The notes: a model not told the origin generated them from the letters alone. DNA of 64,000 nucleotides from Haloterrigena sp. KLK7 (GCF_037914945.1 NZ_CP149787.1:3534001-3598000); one strand, 5' to 3'. Positions 35,055 through 45,281 are shown, counted from the first letter of the stretch. Numbers and translations are program-made.

Positions 35055-37074
35055 ACGCAACTCCAACGCGGACCGATTCCGCAAACAGGCGATCGCCGGC
35101 GAACTCGAGGAACCCGTTTCGGAGGCCAGGAACCTGGCCGAGAAACTCGGCCTCGAGCCCTACCCGGTGAAGTACTGGATCATCGACTACGACGAGATGA
35201 ACGAGCTCATCGCCTACGGGGGCTTTCAGTCGCGATACCCCCACTGGCGGTGGGGCATGCAGTACGACAAGCAGCAAAAGCAGGGCCAGTACGGCGGCGG
35301 GAAGGCCTTCGAGATCGTCAACAACGACAATCCGGCCCACGCGTTCCTACAGGAGTCGAACACGATCGCCGACCAGAAGGCGGTCATCACCCACGTCGAG
35401 GCCCACTCGGACTTCTTCGCGAACAACGAGTGGTTCGGCCTCTTCACCAGCGGCCGAGCCGACGAGGAGCAGGTCAACGCCGCCGCCATGCTCGAGCGCC
35501 ACGCGCGCGCGATCGACGAGTATATGGCCGATCCCGAGATCGACCGCGCCGAGGTCGAGAAGTGGATCGATCACTGCCTCTCGCTGGAGGACAACATCGA
35601 CCAGCACCGCGTGTTCGAGCGCCGTCTCGACGTCGACGGGCCGGTCGACGACCTCGACGACGACCTCGCGGAGAAGTTAGACGAACTCGGCCTCTCCGAC
35701 GAGGTGAAGGGCGAGGTCTTCGACGAGGAGTGGCTCGAGAAACTCGAGGAGGACGGCGAGGCCGTCAGCTTCCCCGAGGAGCCCCAGAAGGACGTCCTCG
35801 CGTTCGTCCGCGAACACGGCAAGCAGTACGACGACGAGGCGGGTCGAGCGGCCGAGATGGAGGAGTGGCAGCGTGACATCCTCGACATGATGCGCGCGGA
35901 GGCCTACTACTTCGCCGCCCAGAAGATGACGAAGGTGATGAACGAGGGGTGGGCCGCCTACTGGGAGTCGACGATGATGACCGACGAGGCCTTCGCCGGC
36001 GACGACGAGTTCATGAACTACGCCGATCACATGGCGAAGGTGCTGGCGTCGGGCGGGCTCAACCCCTACAGCCTCGGGATGGAGCTCTGGGAGTACGTCG
36101 AGAACCGGACGAACCGCCGGGAGGTCTTAGAGCACCTGCTGCGCGTCGAGGGCATCTCCTGGCGGAACCTCATGGACGTCGTCGACTTCGACGAGGTGCT
36201 CGAGACGCTCGAGCCGCCGGAAGCGATCGACACGATCACGCCCGAGACGCTCGACGCGCTCGAGGAGGTTCCCGAGGAGTACGTCGACCGCGAGGCCCTC
36301 GCGGCCGCCCAGGAGGGCGAGATCGACGTTTCGAAGTATCCGTGGAAGGTCCTGACCGAGGAGGGGCTCGCACGCCGTCACTACTCGCTGGTCAAGCGCC
36401 AGCACCGCGGGTTCCTGACCCGAGTGAGCCAGAACGACCTCGAGCAGATCGGCCGCTACCTCTTCGACGACGCCCGCTACGAGAGCGTCGCGGAGGCGCT
36501 CGCCGACGTCGACTTCACCGCGGGCTGGGACCGGATGTTCGACATCCGCGAGAGCCACAACGACGTGACCTTCTTAGACGAGTTCCTCACCCAGGAGTTC
36601 ATCACGGAGAACAACTACTTCACCTACGAGCACTCGCAGGCGACCGGCCAGTTCCACGTCGCCAGCGACGCCGCCGAAGACGTCAAGAAGAAGCTCCTGT
36701 TGCAGTTCACCAACTTCGGGAAGCCGACGATCGCGGTCTACGACGGCAACTACAACAACGCCAACGAACTGCTGTTGGGCCACCAGTACAACGGCGTCAT
36801 GCTCGACCTCGGGCAGGCGAAGGAGACCCTGAAGCGGATCTTCGAACTCTGGGGTCGGCCGGTGAACCTGCTGACGATCGTCAAGGAGATCGACGACCAC
36901 GATATCGAGGTCGCCAAGCGCCGGAACCGCGAACCCGAACCCGAAGAGCGGGGGAAACTGATCCGGTACGACGGCGACGAGGTGACCGTCGAGGACGTCC
37001 CCTGGGAGGAGGTCGACCACCTCTCGGCCGACGACGTCGACTACGACACGAAACCCGACGAGTGGCTCGCCTGA
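35047..37074 (+). CDS. SpoVR/YcgB family protein
   Basis: A 675-residue protein of the SpoVR family: [30 protein letters not shown] near the N-terminus, [15 protein letters not shown] and [20 protein letters not shown] later. The start is ATG 35047 with GGAGGG eight bases upstream; the GTG at 35038 is in frame but too close. The function is unknown even in bacteria, where it accompanies PrkA and YeaH. It is the last gene of the operon, followed by a T6 run. Confidence 0.92.
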   Translation: MSKRNSNADRFRKQAIAGELEEPVSEARNLAEKLGLEPYPVKYWIIDYDEMNELIAYGGFQSRYPHWRWGMQYDKQQKQGQYGGGKAFEIVNNDNPAHAFLQESNTIADQKAVITHVEAHSDFFANNEWFGLFTSGRADEEQVNAAAMLERHARAIDEYMADPEIDRAEVEKWIDHCLSLEDNIDQHRVFERRLDVDGPVDDLDDDLAEKLDELGLSDEVKGEVFDEEWLEKLEEDGEAVSFPEEPQKDVLAFVREHGKQYDDEAGRAAEMEEWQRDILDMMRAEAYYFAAQKMTKVMNEGWAAYWESTMMTDEAFAGDDEFMNYADHMAKVLASGGLNPYSLGMELWEYVENRTNRREVLEHLLRVEGISWRNLMDVVDFDEVLETLEPPEAIDTITPETLDALEEVPEEYVDREALAAAQEGEIDVSKYPWKVLTEEGLARRHYSLVKRQHRGFLTRVSQNDLEQIGRYLFDDARYESVAEALADVDFTAGWDRMFDIRESHNDVTFLDEFLTQEFITENNYFTYEHSQATGQFHVASDAAEDVKKKLLLQFTNFGKPTIAVYDGNYNNANELLLGHQYNGVMLDLGQAKETLKRIFELWGRPVNLLTIVKEIDDHDIEVAKRRNREPEPEERGKLIRYDGDEVTVEDVPWEEVDHLSADDVDYDTKPDEWLA

Positions 37075-37077
37075 TAC

Positions 37078-37083
37078 TTTTTT
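37078..37083 (+). terminator. Poly-T terminator after spoVR
   Basis: A T6 run in GATACTTTTTTCAGAG starts 4 nt after the spoVR stop, fitting archaeal intrinsic termination of the operon. Confidence 0.6.
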
Positions 37084-37117
37084 CAGAGAGATCGACGATC
37101 ACGAAACACTCGGAAGG

Positions 37118-37125
37118 CTTTTAGT
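37118..37125 (+). promoter_or_regulatory. TATA-like element of the HEAT-repeat gene
   Basis: CTTTTAGT ends 25 nt before ATG 37151, in a locally AT-richer stretch. Confidence 0.45.
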
Positions 37126-37150
37126 CCCTATCGCACATCGTCGGGACACA

Positions 37151-38167
37151 ATGGATAGGGAAGGCGGCCGGGCAGTCGGGACGCCGCAGTCCGGCGACGG
37201 CGCGTTCGATCTGCCGGCCGTCCTCGCACGGCTCGATACGGACGACCGCGACGAGCAGCGAGCCGCCGTGCGGGCGGTCCGCGATACGCTGGCCGACGAT
37301 CCAGCGGCCTGTCTCCCGACCGTCCCGAAACTGCGGCGGCTGCTCGGCGACGACGTCGACTTTCACGAGGAGGTCGCCTACTGTCTGGCCGAACTCGCGA
37401 CCGAATCGACCGCCGACGTCGCGCCGTCGACCGACGAGATCGTCGCCTTCGCCGCCGAGAATCCCGGCGGGCCGGCGACCGCCGAGTTGCTTCGCTGTCT
37501 CGCGACGATCGCGGTCGATCAGCCGTCCGCCCTCGTCGATCACGTCGACGCGATCGCCGACGTGGTCGACCGTCGCCCCGGATACGATCGGCGTGGACTG
37601 AAGATATTCCAGCGGCTGTCGGCGGAGACGCCGGGCGCCATTCAGTCGGCGGTCCCGCTTCTCACGGCGGCCCTCGAGGCCGATCCGGAGCGCCACGGCG
37701 TGCCGGTGCTGTCGGCGGTCGGGCGCCTGGCGCGATCGCAGACGCCGCTGCCGACGCTCGACTTCGTCGATCCGGCGCTGGAACTCGTCGACCACGACGC
37801 CGTCCCCCTCCGGCGGAACGCCGTCGGCTGTCTGGCCGACGTCGCCCGCCGGACGCCCACGGCGGTCGAACCGGCCGTTCCGGCCCTCGCGACCGCGCTC
37901 GAGCACGACGACGGGGAGACCCGGGCCAACGCCGCCGTCGCGATCGCCCGCGTGACGGCGGAGCTCACGTCGGTCCTCGAGCCGGTCCGCGAGCCGTTGC
38001 TCGAGCGGCTGGCCGACGACCACGACCGCGTGCGGGCCAACGCCGCCGTCGCGCTCGGATACGGTCGCGTCGACGCGGCCGCGGACCGGCTCGCGGCCCT
38101 GGCCCACGAGGACCCGAATCCCGACGTCCGAGAACGGGCGAGCTGGGCGCTTGATCAGGTCTCGTAG
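37151..38167 (+). CDS. HEAT-repeat protein
   Basis: A 338-residue protein formed of about seven helical HEAT/PBS-lyase-type repeats of 35-40 residues, e.g. PLRRNAVGCLADVARRTPTA, ETRANAAVAIARVTAEL and RVRANAAVALGYGRVDA. This is a binding scaffold without catalytic residues. It has no signal or membrane segment. The partner is unknown. It is monocistronic. Confidence 0.85.
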   Translation: MDREGGRAVGTPQSGDGAFDLPAVLARLDTDDRDEQRAAVRAVRDTLADDPAACLPTVPKLRRLLGDDVDFHEEVAYCLAELATESTADVAPSTDEIVAFAAENPGGPATAELLRCLATIAVDQPSALVDHVDAIADVVDRRPGYDRRGLKIFQRLSAETPGAIQSAVPLLTAALEADPERHGVPVLSAVGRLARSQTPLPTLDFVDPALELVDHDAVPLRRNAVGCLADVARRTPTAVEPAVPALATALEHDDGETRANAAVAIARVTAELTSVLEPVREPLLERLADDHDRVRANAAVALGYGRVDAAADRLAALAHEDPNPDVRERASWALDQVS

Positions 38168-38237
38168 CCGCCGCCCGCCCGTCGTCTCGTTCTCCGCGAG
38201 CGCAAGACAGTGGTAGCTGGCCCGCCACGTGACCGCT

Positions 38238-38636
38238 ATGAGCCAGTCGACGTTCTCCGTCGAGACCGACGCGCGACTGACGACCGTCGACGTGACCGAT
38301 CGCATCGCCGCGGCCGTCCCTGACGACCTCGAGTCGGGCACCGCGACGGCCTTCGTGCGACACACGACGGCCGGGCTCGTCGTCCAGGAGAACGAGTCGC
38401 GGCTGCGCGGCGACCTCGAGACGTTCCTCCGCGATCTCGTTCCCGACGAGGGCCACGCGCACGACCGGCTCGACGGGAACGCGGACTCGCACCTCCGAGC
38501 GGCGCTCCTCGGGCCCGACGTGACGATTCCGATCGCGGACGGCGAGCCGGCGCTCGGCACGTGGCAGTCCGTCCTGCTGGTCGAGTGCGACGGGCCGCGG
38601 ACGCGGACGGTCTCCGTGACGACCGTCGGCGAGTAG
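38238..38636 (+). CDS. YjbQ/UPF0047 family protein
   Basis: A 132-residue protein. The family signatures FVRHTTAGLVVQENES (about 40-55), DGNADSHLRAALLG and GTWQSVLLVECDGPR are intact, with the conserved His cluster. Some members show secondary thiamine-phosphate synthase activity in vitro; the true role is open. The start ATG 38238 (MSQSTFSVET) is preferred to the upstream GTG at 38229. Confidence 0.9.
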   Translation: MSQSTFSVETDARLTTVDVTDRIAAAVPDDLESGTATAFVRHTTAGLVVQENESRLRGDLETFLRDLVPDEGHAHDRLDGNADSHLRAALLGPDVTIPIADGEPALGTWQSVLLVECDGPRTRTVSVTTVGE

Positions 38637-38663
38637 TCGGTGCGGTCCGCGTTCCGCGCGCCG

Positions 38664-39323
38664 TCACACTCGGAGCGGCCGATCCGCGGAGACGCAGTCG
38701 ACCCCTCGCGACTCGAGGAGCGTCGCCAGAACGCGGTGTTCGATCGTCCACGCGTGGACCTCGAGACCGACGGCGTTCGCCCGCGGGACTACGCGCGTGG
38801 CGAGACACCGCCAGTAGCTCGCGCCGATGACGTCGCAGTCGAGTTCGACGGCGGTCGTGACCGGCGTCTCGAGGCGCCGGCTGACCAGCAGCCCGATCGG
38901 CTGGTCGGGATCGATCTCGCGGATCGTGCGCAGTTCGGACGCCAGAAAGGACGTCGCGACGATTCGGTTCTCCGCCCCGTCGACGGCCTCGAGGACGTCC
39001 GCCGCGATGCCGGCGTCCTTGAGTTCGATGTCGACGTCGACCGTCGGCGGGAGGGCTTCGAGCACCTCTTCGAGGGTCGGGATCGGCTCGCCGGAGTCGA
39101 GCACGGTGTGGGACTCGAGGGCCTCGAGGCTGCTGTCGGCGACGGCACCGACGCCGTCGGTCACGCGGTCGATCGTCTCGTCGTGGACGACGACGAGTTC
39201 GCCCGAGCCGCAGCGGCGGACGTCGAACTCGACGGCGTCCGCGCGGTCGGCCGCCGACCGGAACGCCGCGATCGTGTTCTCGGCCGCCGTCGCTGCGAAC
39301 CCGCGGTGTGCGATCAGACGCAT
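38664..39323 (-). CDS. Glycerophosphodiester phosphodiesterase (GDPD)
   Basis: A 219-residue TIM-barrel GDPD. LIAHRGFAATAAENTIAAF supplies the catalytic His and the substrate loop, VEFDVRRC and VVVHDETIDRVTDG the metal ligands and second His, and VDIELKD the third acidic strand. It hydrolyses glycerophosphodiesters to glycerol-phosphate and an alcohol. It has no signal peptide, so it is cytoplasmic. It converges on the YjbQ gene. Confidence 0.9.
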   Translation of the reverse strand: MRLIAHRGFAATAAENTIAAFRSAADRADAVEFDVRRCGSGELVVVHDETIDRVTDGVGAVADSSLEALESHTVLDSGEPIPTLEEVLEALPPTVDVDIELKDAGIAADVLEAVDGAENRIVATSFLASELRTIREIDPDQPIGLLVSRRLETPVTTAVELDCDVIGASYWRCLATRVVPRANAVGLEVHAWTIEHRVLATLLESRGVDCVSADRPLRV

Positions 39324-39588
39324 TCGCCGGACGAAGGGCGGCGATCGGCTTCAGTCGGTCGCCGATTCTCACGAGCGGTCGCGGTCCCGCTTCCACACCG
39401 ACGATCACGGACGGTCAGCGCCGACGGTGGATATCGGCGACGACAGTCCCCGTAACCGCCGAATCGGCGCGGGTTCCAAAGCCTTTAGCAAGTACCGTTA
39501 TACCGGTACCGCTACTAGGAACACTCGTTAGTGTCCCGACCGAGTTCTAATCGACTGCGACGAGACCGCTGCTGGAGGTGACCACACC

Positions 39589-40035
39589 ATGAATGATCGA
39601 CGCGACGAACCGATCGATATCCTCCTGGTAGAGGACAATCCCGGCGACGTCCGTCTCACGCAGGAAGCGTTCCGGCAACTCTCGATGGAGACGACCATCC
39701 ACGTCGCGACCGACGGCGACGAGGGGGTCGAGTTCCTCACGGAGCGGTGCGACGACGCTGCCCCGCTGCCGGACCTCGTGCTCCTCGATCTGAACCTCCC
39801 ACGGATGGGCGGCCTCGAGTTCCTCGAGTCGATTCAGGAGGAGCCGAAACTCGCTCGCATTCCCGTCCTCGTCCTCACGAGCTCCGAGGCCATCGAGGAC
39901 ATCCACGAGAGCTACGAGCTCGCGGCCAACGCCTATCTGACGAAACCGACCGATCCGGTCGAGTACTCCGAGATGGTCGAGGCCGTCGCGGACTTCTGGT
40001 TCCAGCGGGCCGCGCTGCCTCCGATGTCGGCGTGA
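39589..40035 (+). CDS. Single-domain response regulator (Rcp1-like)
   Basis: A 148-residue receiver domain. ILLVEDNPGD holds the acidic pocket (about 11-20), LVLLDLNLPRMGG the phospho-accepting Asp (about 62-74), VLTSSEA the Thr/Ser, and YLTKPTDP the Lys. There is no output domain, as in Rcp1/CheY-type proteins. It is monocistronic with no kinase beside it, so the partner must lie elsewhere. Confidence 0.92.
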   Translation: MNDRRDEPIDILLVEDNPGDVRLTQEAFRQLSMETTIHVATDGDEGVEFLTERCDDAAPLPDLVLLDLNLPRMGGLEFLESIQEEPKLARIPVLVLTSSEAIEDIHESYELAANAYLTKPTDPVEYSEMVEAVADFWFQRAALPPMSA

Positions 40036-40136
40036 TCGGTTCGACGCCGTCGGAGCCGTCTCTCGGCTCCCCGATACCGAGTCTTCTCACCGATGGACAC
40101 CGGGCTATTACGTCCCCTGCTACCGCACGGTAGCGT

Positions 40137-40859
40137 ATGTCACCTGCGACCGACTACTCCGTCGACTTCGACGGCACCGTCGCCGTGATCACGGGCGCGA
40201 GCGGCGCGCTCGGCAGCGCCGCGGTCGATCGATTCCGGGCGGCCGGCGCGACCGTCTGCGCCGTCGACGTCGTCGCCCCGGACGACGAGGACAGCTTGCT
40301 CGAGCCGGACTCGAAGACGCACTTCTACGAGGCCGACCTGACCGACGAGAGCGACGTCGAGGAGCTGATGGCGACCGTCGTCGACGACCACGGCCGGATC
40401 GACCATCTGCTGAACATCGCCGGGACGTGGCGCGGCGGCGACCGCATCGAGGACACCGACCTCGAGGCGTTCGAGATGCTCGTCGATATCAACCTGAAGA
40501 CGGCGTTTCTGGCATCGAAACACGCGCTTCCCCATCTGCAGGACAGCGAGGGTGCGATCGTGAGCGTGAGTGCGCGCTCGTCGCTCGAGGGCGGCGAGGG
40601 CGACGGTCCCTACCGGATCACGAAGGCGGGGATTCGACTGTTGACGGAGACGCTGGCCGAGGAGAACGAGGGGACCGTCCGCGCCAACTGCGTGATGCCC
40701 AGCGTGATCGACACGCCGATGAACCGCGAGATGATGCCCGACGCGGATCACGACTCGTGGGTCGATCCCGCCGAGATCGCGGACGTGATGACCTTCCTCT
40801 GTAGCGACGGTGCGGCAGTTACGAGCGGGGCGGCCGTACCGGTCTACGGCGAGGCGTGA
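40137..40859 (+). CDS. Short-chain dehydrogenase/reductase
   Basis: A 240-residue SDR. ITGASGALGSAAVDRF (about 18-33) is the glycine-rich NAD(P) loop, LNIAGTW the NAG-type motif, SVSARSS the catalytic Ser, and YRITKAG the Tyr-x3-Lys pair. An acidic residue (CAVDVV) after the second strand suggests NAD preference. The start ATG 40137 follows closely on an AT-richer patch. The substrate cannot be assigned. Confidence 0.88.
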   Translation: MSPATDYSVDFDGTVAVITGASGALGSAAVDRFRAAGATVCAVDVVAPDDEDSLLEPDSKTHFYEADLTDESDVEELMATVVDDHGRIDHLLNIAGTWRGGDRIEDTDLEAFEMLVDINLKTAFLASKHALPHLQDSEGAIVSVSARSSLEGGEGDGPYRITKAGIRLLTETLAEENEGTVRANCVMPSVIDTPMNREMMPDADHDSWVDPAEIADVMTFLCSDGAAVTSGAAVPVYGEA

Positions 40860-41007
40860 AGCGGTCGGCTCTGCCCCGATACCGGTGGTGGCAGGAACTC
40901 CGTTCAACGAGCAGCGTTGAGAACAACGTTCTCTGCCGGTGCGGAAGTCGTCGCATCGACGGCGAAGAAACCGTGTCAGTTCGAAGTTGGATCAGCTGCC
41001 GCGACGA

Positions 41008-42351
41008 TCAGCCGAAGATGCCGCTGAGACTGCTGTAGACCGCGTTTCCGTTGTACCAGAGGACCACGAGCAACAGGAGGATGACCGGAATCCGGAGCGT
41101 CCAGATCCAGGCCTGTCCCCAGGAGCCGAGGTTTCGGAAGCCCCTACCGAGTTCCTCGAGCCCGAGACCGGTCTCGACCCAGCCGATGTAAAGGGCCAAC
41201 AGCAGGCCGCCGAGGATGAGCAGGATCTGGTTCGCGAGTCCGTCGTACACTGTGAGCCAGACCAGTCCCGCTGAATTGTCGTAGGCGACTGGTACACCGA
41301 GGAGGAATATCGCAACTCCGAGCGCCGTTACTGCCGGCTTTCGGTCGATCCCGTGCTCGTCGATCAGGTAGGAGACGACGACCTCCAGGATGCTGATCGC
41401 ACTCGAGAGCGCGGCGATCGCGACGGTGGCGAAGAAGATGGCGCCGAGAATCCCGCCGAACGGGATATTGCTGAACGCCTCCGAGAGGCTGACGAAGATG
41501 AAGCCCGGGCCGTCGGTGGTCTCCGTCAGGTTAGCGGTGAAGAGAATCGGGAACGCCACCAGCCCGGCGGTGAACGCGATCAGCGTGTCGAGACCGACGA
41601 TGATAGCGCCGTCCTTCGCGAGGTTTCGGTCCTCCCCGAGATAGGACGCGTACGTGATCATCACGCCCATCCCGAGCGACAGCGTGAAGAACGCTTGCGC
41701 GGCCGCCGCGGGAAGGATCTCGGTCCAGTTCGACGCGATCGTTCCCAGATCAGGCGAGAGATAGTACGCGTACGCGTCCCCGGCACCTGACAGTGTTGCG
41801 CCGTAAGCCGCTAGTCCGAAAAGGAGAGCGATAATCGCCGGCACCATCAGCTTGACGGAGAGTTCGATACCGTCCCGGATACCGAACACGACAATCCCGA
41901 TGACGGCGGCCATGAATATCGCGTGTGTGAGCACCGAGGTCAGTCCACCGGTGGTCGCCCCGAACTGTGCGGCGGCACCGCCCGCGGCGTAATTACCCTG
42001 TAGTCCGATGACGATGTACTGAAGAATCCATCCAGCGACGACGCTGTAATAGGAGAGAATGACGAATCCGGCGGCGAGGAACACCCAGCCGATCTTCGAC
42101 CAGATTCCCTCTCCGATCTGCTTGAGCGCGCCGACGGGGTTTCGCTCGGTGTACCGGCCGATCGTGAACTCGGCTAACATGACGGGGAAGCCGACGAACG
42201 CGACCAATAGAAGGTAAACGACGAGGAACGCTGCACCACCGTACTCACCTACCTGATACGGAAACCGCCAGATGTTCCCTAACCCGACTGCGCTCCCGAC
42301 CGCAGCCAGAATGAACCCTGCTCGCGTTGCCCATGATTCGCGTTGTGCCAT
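41008..42351 (-). CDS. SLC6/NSS-type sodium-dependent symporter
   Basis: A 447-residue protein with 11-12 transmembrane segments. The first helix carries the family signature AAVGSAVGLGNIWRFPYQVGEYGG, with the Na+-binding G-x-G-N-x-W-R-F-P core, and FPVMLAEFTIGRY follows. Members import amino acids or related solutes with sodium. It is monocistronic with a TATA-like element near 42378-42385. The substrate is unknown. Confidence 0.92.
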   Translation of the reverse strand: MAQRESWATRAGFILAAVGSAVGLGNIWRFPYQVGEYGGAAFLVVYLLLVAFVGFPVMLAEFTIGRYTERNPVGALKQIGEGIWSKIGWVFLAAGFVILSYYSVVAGWILQYIVIGLQGNYAAGGAAAQFGATTGGLTSVLTHAIFMAAVIGIVVFGIRDGIELSVKLMVPAIIALLFGLAAYGATLSGAGDAYAYYLSPDLGTIASNWTEILPAAAAQAFFTLSLGMGVMITYASYLGEDRNLAKDGAIIVGLDTLIAFTAGLVAFPILFTANLTETTDGPGFIFVSLSEAFSNIPFGGILGAIFFATVAIAALSSAISILEVVVSYLIDEHGIDRKPAVTALGVAIFLLGVPVAYDNSAGLVWLTVYDGLANQILLILGGLLLALYIGWVETGLGLEELGRGFRNLGSWGQAWIWTLRIPVILLLLVVLWYNGNAVYSSLSGIFG

Positions 42352-42377
42352 ATCGAATGGATTGAAAGAGTGGCCGC

Positions 42378-42385
42378 ATATAACT
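42378..42385 (-). promoter_or_regulatory. TATA-like element of the symporter gene
   Basis: The minus strand reads AAAAGTTATATGCGG around 42374-42388, about 26 nt before ATG 42351. Confidence 0.5.
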
Positions 42386-42612
42386 TTTCGTGATTTCTAT
42401 AGATGACGACTTCGGGTCGGAAACTCCCGTACACCCACATTCCGGCCAGAGATGAACGTGGGTTGAACTACTATTAGCGAGTGGGACTATCTCGGATTCG
42501 CTCTCGAGCCTATGGCTCTTTCGGACAGTGATAAATCGTGTAGGTATTACGGAATCCTTTTCCTGTTGGTCATCACAGAAGGTCGTATGATACAGCGAGG
42601 GGTGTACCGAGC

Positions 42613-44163
42613 ATGACGATGGAAGATCGCATCGACGAACTCGAGGAGCGCCGCGAGGAGGCCGAGCTAGGCGGCGGCGAGGCGCGCATCGAGAAGCAAC
42701 ACGACAAGGGGAAGATGACCGCCAGAGAGCGGATCGATTACTTCCTCGACGAGGGCACCTTCACGGAGTTCGACCAGCTCCGGACCCACCAGACGAGCCA
42801 GTTCGGGATGGAAGAGAAGAAGATCCCCGGCGACGGCGTCGTCACGGGCTACGGCGAGGTCAACGGCCGCACCGTCTTCGTCTTCGCCCACGACTTTACG
42901 GTCTTCGGCGGCTCTCTGGGCGAGGTCTTCGCCGAGAAGATCTGCAAGGTCATGGACATGGCGATGGAAGTCGGCGCGCCCGTCGTCGGGCTCAACGACT
43001 CCGCCGGCGCCCGGATTCAGGAGGGAGTCAAGAGCCTGGCCGGCTTCACGGAGATCTTCCGGCGCAATCAGGAGGCCAGCGGCGTCGTCCCCCAGATCTC
43101 CTCTATTATGGGGCCCTGTGCCGGCGGCGCGGTCTACTCCCCGTCGATCACCGACTTCATCTTCATGGTGAAGGACACGAGCCACATGTACATCACCGGG
43201 CCCGGCGTCACCAAGACCGTCACCGGTGAGGAGGTCACTCACGAGGAACTCGGCGGCGCGATGACCCACGCCGGCAAGACCGGCGTCGCCCAGTTCGCCT
43301 GCGAGAGCGAGGAACAGGCCTTGGACGACATCCAGCGGCTGCTCTCCTACCTCCCGCAGAACAACATGGAGGATCCGCCGCGCGTCGAGCCGTGGGACGA
43401 CCCCGACCGCCGGGACGAGGAACTGAAGTCCATCGTCCCGCCGAGCCCCCAGAAGCCCTACGACATGGTCGACGTCATCGACAGCGTCGTCGACGAGGGC
43501 TCGTTCTTCGAGGTCGCGGACAACTTCGCCAAGGAACTCGTCGTCGGCTTCGGCCGCCTCGACGGACGCTCGGTCGGCCTCGTCGCCAACCAGCCCCGCG
43601 TCAACGCCGGCACGCTCACCGTCGACTCCTCGATGAAGGGCTCGCGGTTCGTCCGCTTCTGTGACTCCTTTAACATCCCGATCGTCACCTTCGTCGACGT
43701 CCCCGGCTACATGCCCGGGACCGATCAGGAACACCGCGGGATCATCCGCCACGGCGCGAAACTCCTCTACGCGTACGCGGAGGCGACCGTCCCACTGCTG
43801 ACGGTCATCACCCGGAAGGCCTACGGCGGCGCCTACTGCGTCATGGCCTCCAAGAACCTCGGCGCCGACGTCAACTACGCCTGGCCGACCGCCGAGATCG
43901 CGGTCATGGGACCCCAGGGCGCGGTCAACCTCCTCTACCGCAAGGAACTCGAGGAATCCGACAACCCCGACGAGCTCCGGGACGAACTCATCGAGGAGTA
44001 CCGCGAGGAGTTCGCCAACCCGTACACTGCAACGGACAAAGGGTTCTTGGACGACGTCATCGTTCCCACCGAAACGCGACCGCGGCTGATCGACGACCTC
44101 GAGATGCTCGAGACCAAACGCGAACAGAACCCGGACAAGAAACACGGTAACATCCCGCTATAA
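42613..44163 (+). CDS. Acyl-CoA carboxylase carboxyltransferase (beta) subunit
   Basis: A 516-residue carboxyltransferase of the PccB/AccD5 type. It has the two crotonase-like halves: GDGVVTGYGEVNGRTVFVFAHDFTVFGG with GPCAGGAVYSPSITDF (N-half), and FVDVPGYMPGTDQEHRGIIRHGAK with RKAYGGAYCVMASKNLGAD (C-half), the oxyanion-hole regions. It transfers carboxylate from biotin to propionyl-CoA (or acetyl-CoA). It is followed after 3 nt by a small PccX-like subunit, and the biotin-carrying alpha subunit lies at 47082-48911. ATG 42619 is an alternative start. Confidence 0.93.
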   Translation: MTMEDRIDELEERREEAELGGGEARIEKQHDKGKMTARERIDYFLDEGTFTEFDQLRTHQTSQFGMEEKKIPGDGVVTGYGEVNGRTVFVFAHDFTVFGGSLGEVFAEKICKVMDMAMEVGAPVVGLNDSAGARIQEGVKSLAGFTEIFRRNQEASGVVPQISSIMGPCAGGAVYSPSITDFIFMVKDTSHMYITGPGVTKTVTGEEVTHEELGGAMTHAGKTGVAQFACESEEQALDDIQRLLSYLPQNNMEDPPRVEPWDDPDRRDEELKSIVPPSPQKPYDMVDVIDSVVDEGSFFEVADNFAKELVVGFGRLDGRSVGLVANQPRVNAGTLTVDSSMKGSRFVRFCDSFNIPIVTFVDVPGYMPGTDQEHRGIIRHGAKLLYAYAEATVPLLTVITRKAYGGAYCVMASKNLGADVNYAWPTAEIAVMGPQGAVNLLYRKELEESDNPDELRDELIEEYREEFANPYTATDKGFLDDVIVPTETRPRLIDDLEMLETKREQNPDKKHGNIPL

Positions 44164-44166
44164 GTA

Positions 44167-44532
44167 ATGACTACCAACCAGTCGAACGTCGAGTTCGAGG
44201 AGGAACCGGCCGACGCGACCGAGGCGTCGGCCGACGCCGCGGCCGCCGACGCGGTGCCCGACGAGGGGGACCTCCTGTCGAACGTCGAACTCGACGTTCC
44301 CGACGACGCGAGCGACGAGGAGGCCGCGGCGATCGCGGCCGCGATCGGCGCCCATCTCCACGACCAGGCGCTCGCGGCCGCCGCCGCGGCGGCCGACGAG
44401 GCGGAGACCTGGGACGACAGACGCTGGTCCTTCGCCGGGCGGATCCGCGCCCAGCAACACCGGACCGTCCGCGTCCCGCGCGAGACGCCGACCGATCCGT
44501 GGTCGGCCGCCGGTCGCACCGACCGGTTCTGA
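44167..44532 (+). CDS. PccX-like small subunit of acyl-CoA carboxylase
   Basis: A 121-residue, highly Ala/Glu/Asp-rich protein. The core [17 protein letters not shown] and the C-terminal [12 protein letters not shown] plus [12 protein letters not shown] match the epsilon/PccX type of small subunit, which in haloarchaea is needed for an active propionyl-CoA carboxylase. It starts 3 nt after the beta-subunit stop and is certainly co-transcribed. The N-terminal 50 residues are probably disordered. Confidence 0.75.
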   Translation: MTTNQSNVEFEEEPADATEASADAAAADAVPDEGDLLSNVELDVPDDASDEEAAAIAAAIGAHLHDQALAAAAAAADEAETWDDRRWSFAGRIRAQQHRTVRVPRETPTDPWSAAGRTDRF

Positions 44533-44701
44533 GCGCCGCCTCGGTACCGTCGCTCGCCACGGCTTCGCTTCGGATTCACTGCCCGCCACTGCCCTCGTCC
44601 CCGCCGTGACAGCGACGCCGTTCTCCGCGAACGCGACTCGTCGTTCGTTTCGCCGACGCTGAATGAATGCGCTTAAGAGACCCCATACGCAATCCCCGGG
44701 C

Positions 44702-44890
44702 ATGGCCACGGAAACCGAGTCAACGACGGACATGGGTGTTGGACTGGCGCTCGCACTCGGCGCGGTCGCGACGATCGGTGCACTGCTGATGTTTACCGGC
44801 GCACCGGATCTCACCGCCGCCTGGGGATTCGCCGCCGCGATGATCTTTAGCTCGCTGGCGGTCGTCGGTATCCACCTCTACTGGGACTGA
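44702..44890 (+). CDS. Small two-helix membrane protein
   Basis: A 62-residue protein with two hydrophobic helices (about 11-31 and 40-58) joined by a short polar loop. It starts at ATG 44702 (MATETESTTDMG) and ends HLYWD. It has no recognised motif; homologues are common hypothetical membrane proteins in haloarchaea. CTTAAGAG at about 44673-44680 is a possible TATA element. Confidence 0.68.
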   Translation: MATETESTTDMGVGLALALGAVATIGALLMFTGAPDLTAAWGFAAAMIFSSLAVVGIHLYWD

Positions 44891-45056
44891 TCGGATCGAG
44901 TCAATCCGTCTCGAGCGCGCTCGAGACCGGAGCGACCGGTGCCGGGTGACCGTTCCCAGCCGACACGTCCACCCCGTTCGCGGCGCCACCTCTCGAGGAC
45001 GGGGGTATCGCCTGTAAGAGTTAATAGTACCGACGCCCAACGGGGACGTACGGACG

Positions 45057-45281
45057 ATGACCGATTACTCCGACGAAGAGCAACGAATTCTCTCGTATCT
45101 CCGGGAGAGTGCCGCCCGCGGTGAACAGTACTTCCGGGCGAAGAACATCGCGGATGCGATCGGACTCTCGTCGAAACAGGTCGGCGTGCGACTCCCCCAC
45201 CTCGCGGAGAAATCCGACGAGGTCGATATCGAGAAGTGGGGACGCGCTCGGTCGACGACGTGGAGAGTCTCTCTCAGTTGA
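45057..45281 (+). CDS. Small HTH protein (DUF7123-like)
   Basis: A 74-residue winged-helix-type protein: DEEQRILSYLRESAARGEQYF, then AKNIADAIGLSSKQVGVRLPHL (HTH) and KWGRARSTTWRVSLS (wing). It probably binds DNA. Homologues are widespread in haloarchaea without assigned function. GTTAATAGT about 28 nt upstream may be the TATA element. Confidence 0.72.
   Translation: MTDYSDEEQRILSYLRESAARGEQYFRAKNIADAIGLSSKQVGVRLPHLAEKSDEVDIEKWGRARSTTWRVSLS

Noticed and set aside
42667-44145. 492-residue minus-strand open frame opposite the carboxyltransferase
   Set aside because: It has Val/Asp/Leu-rich low complexity and no family signature; the sense gene is certain.
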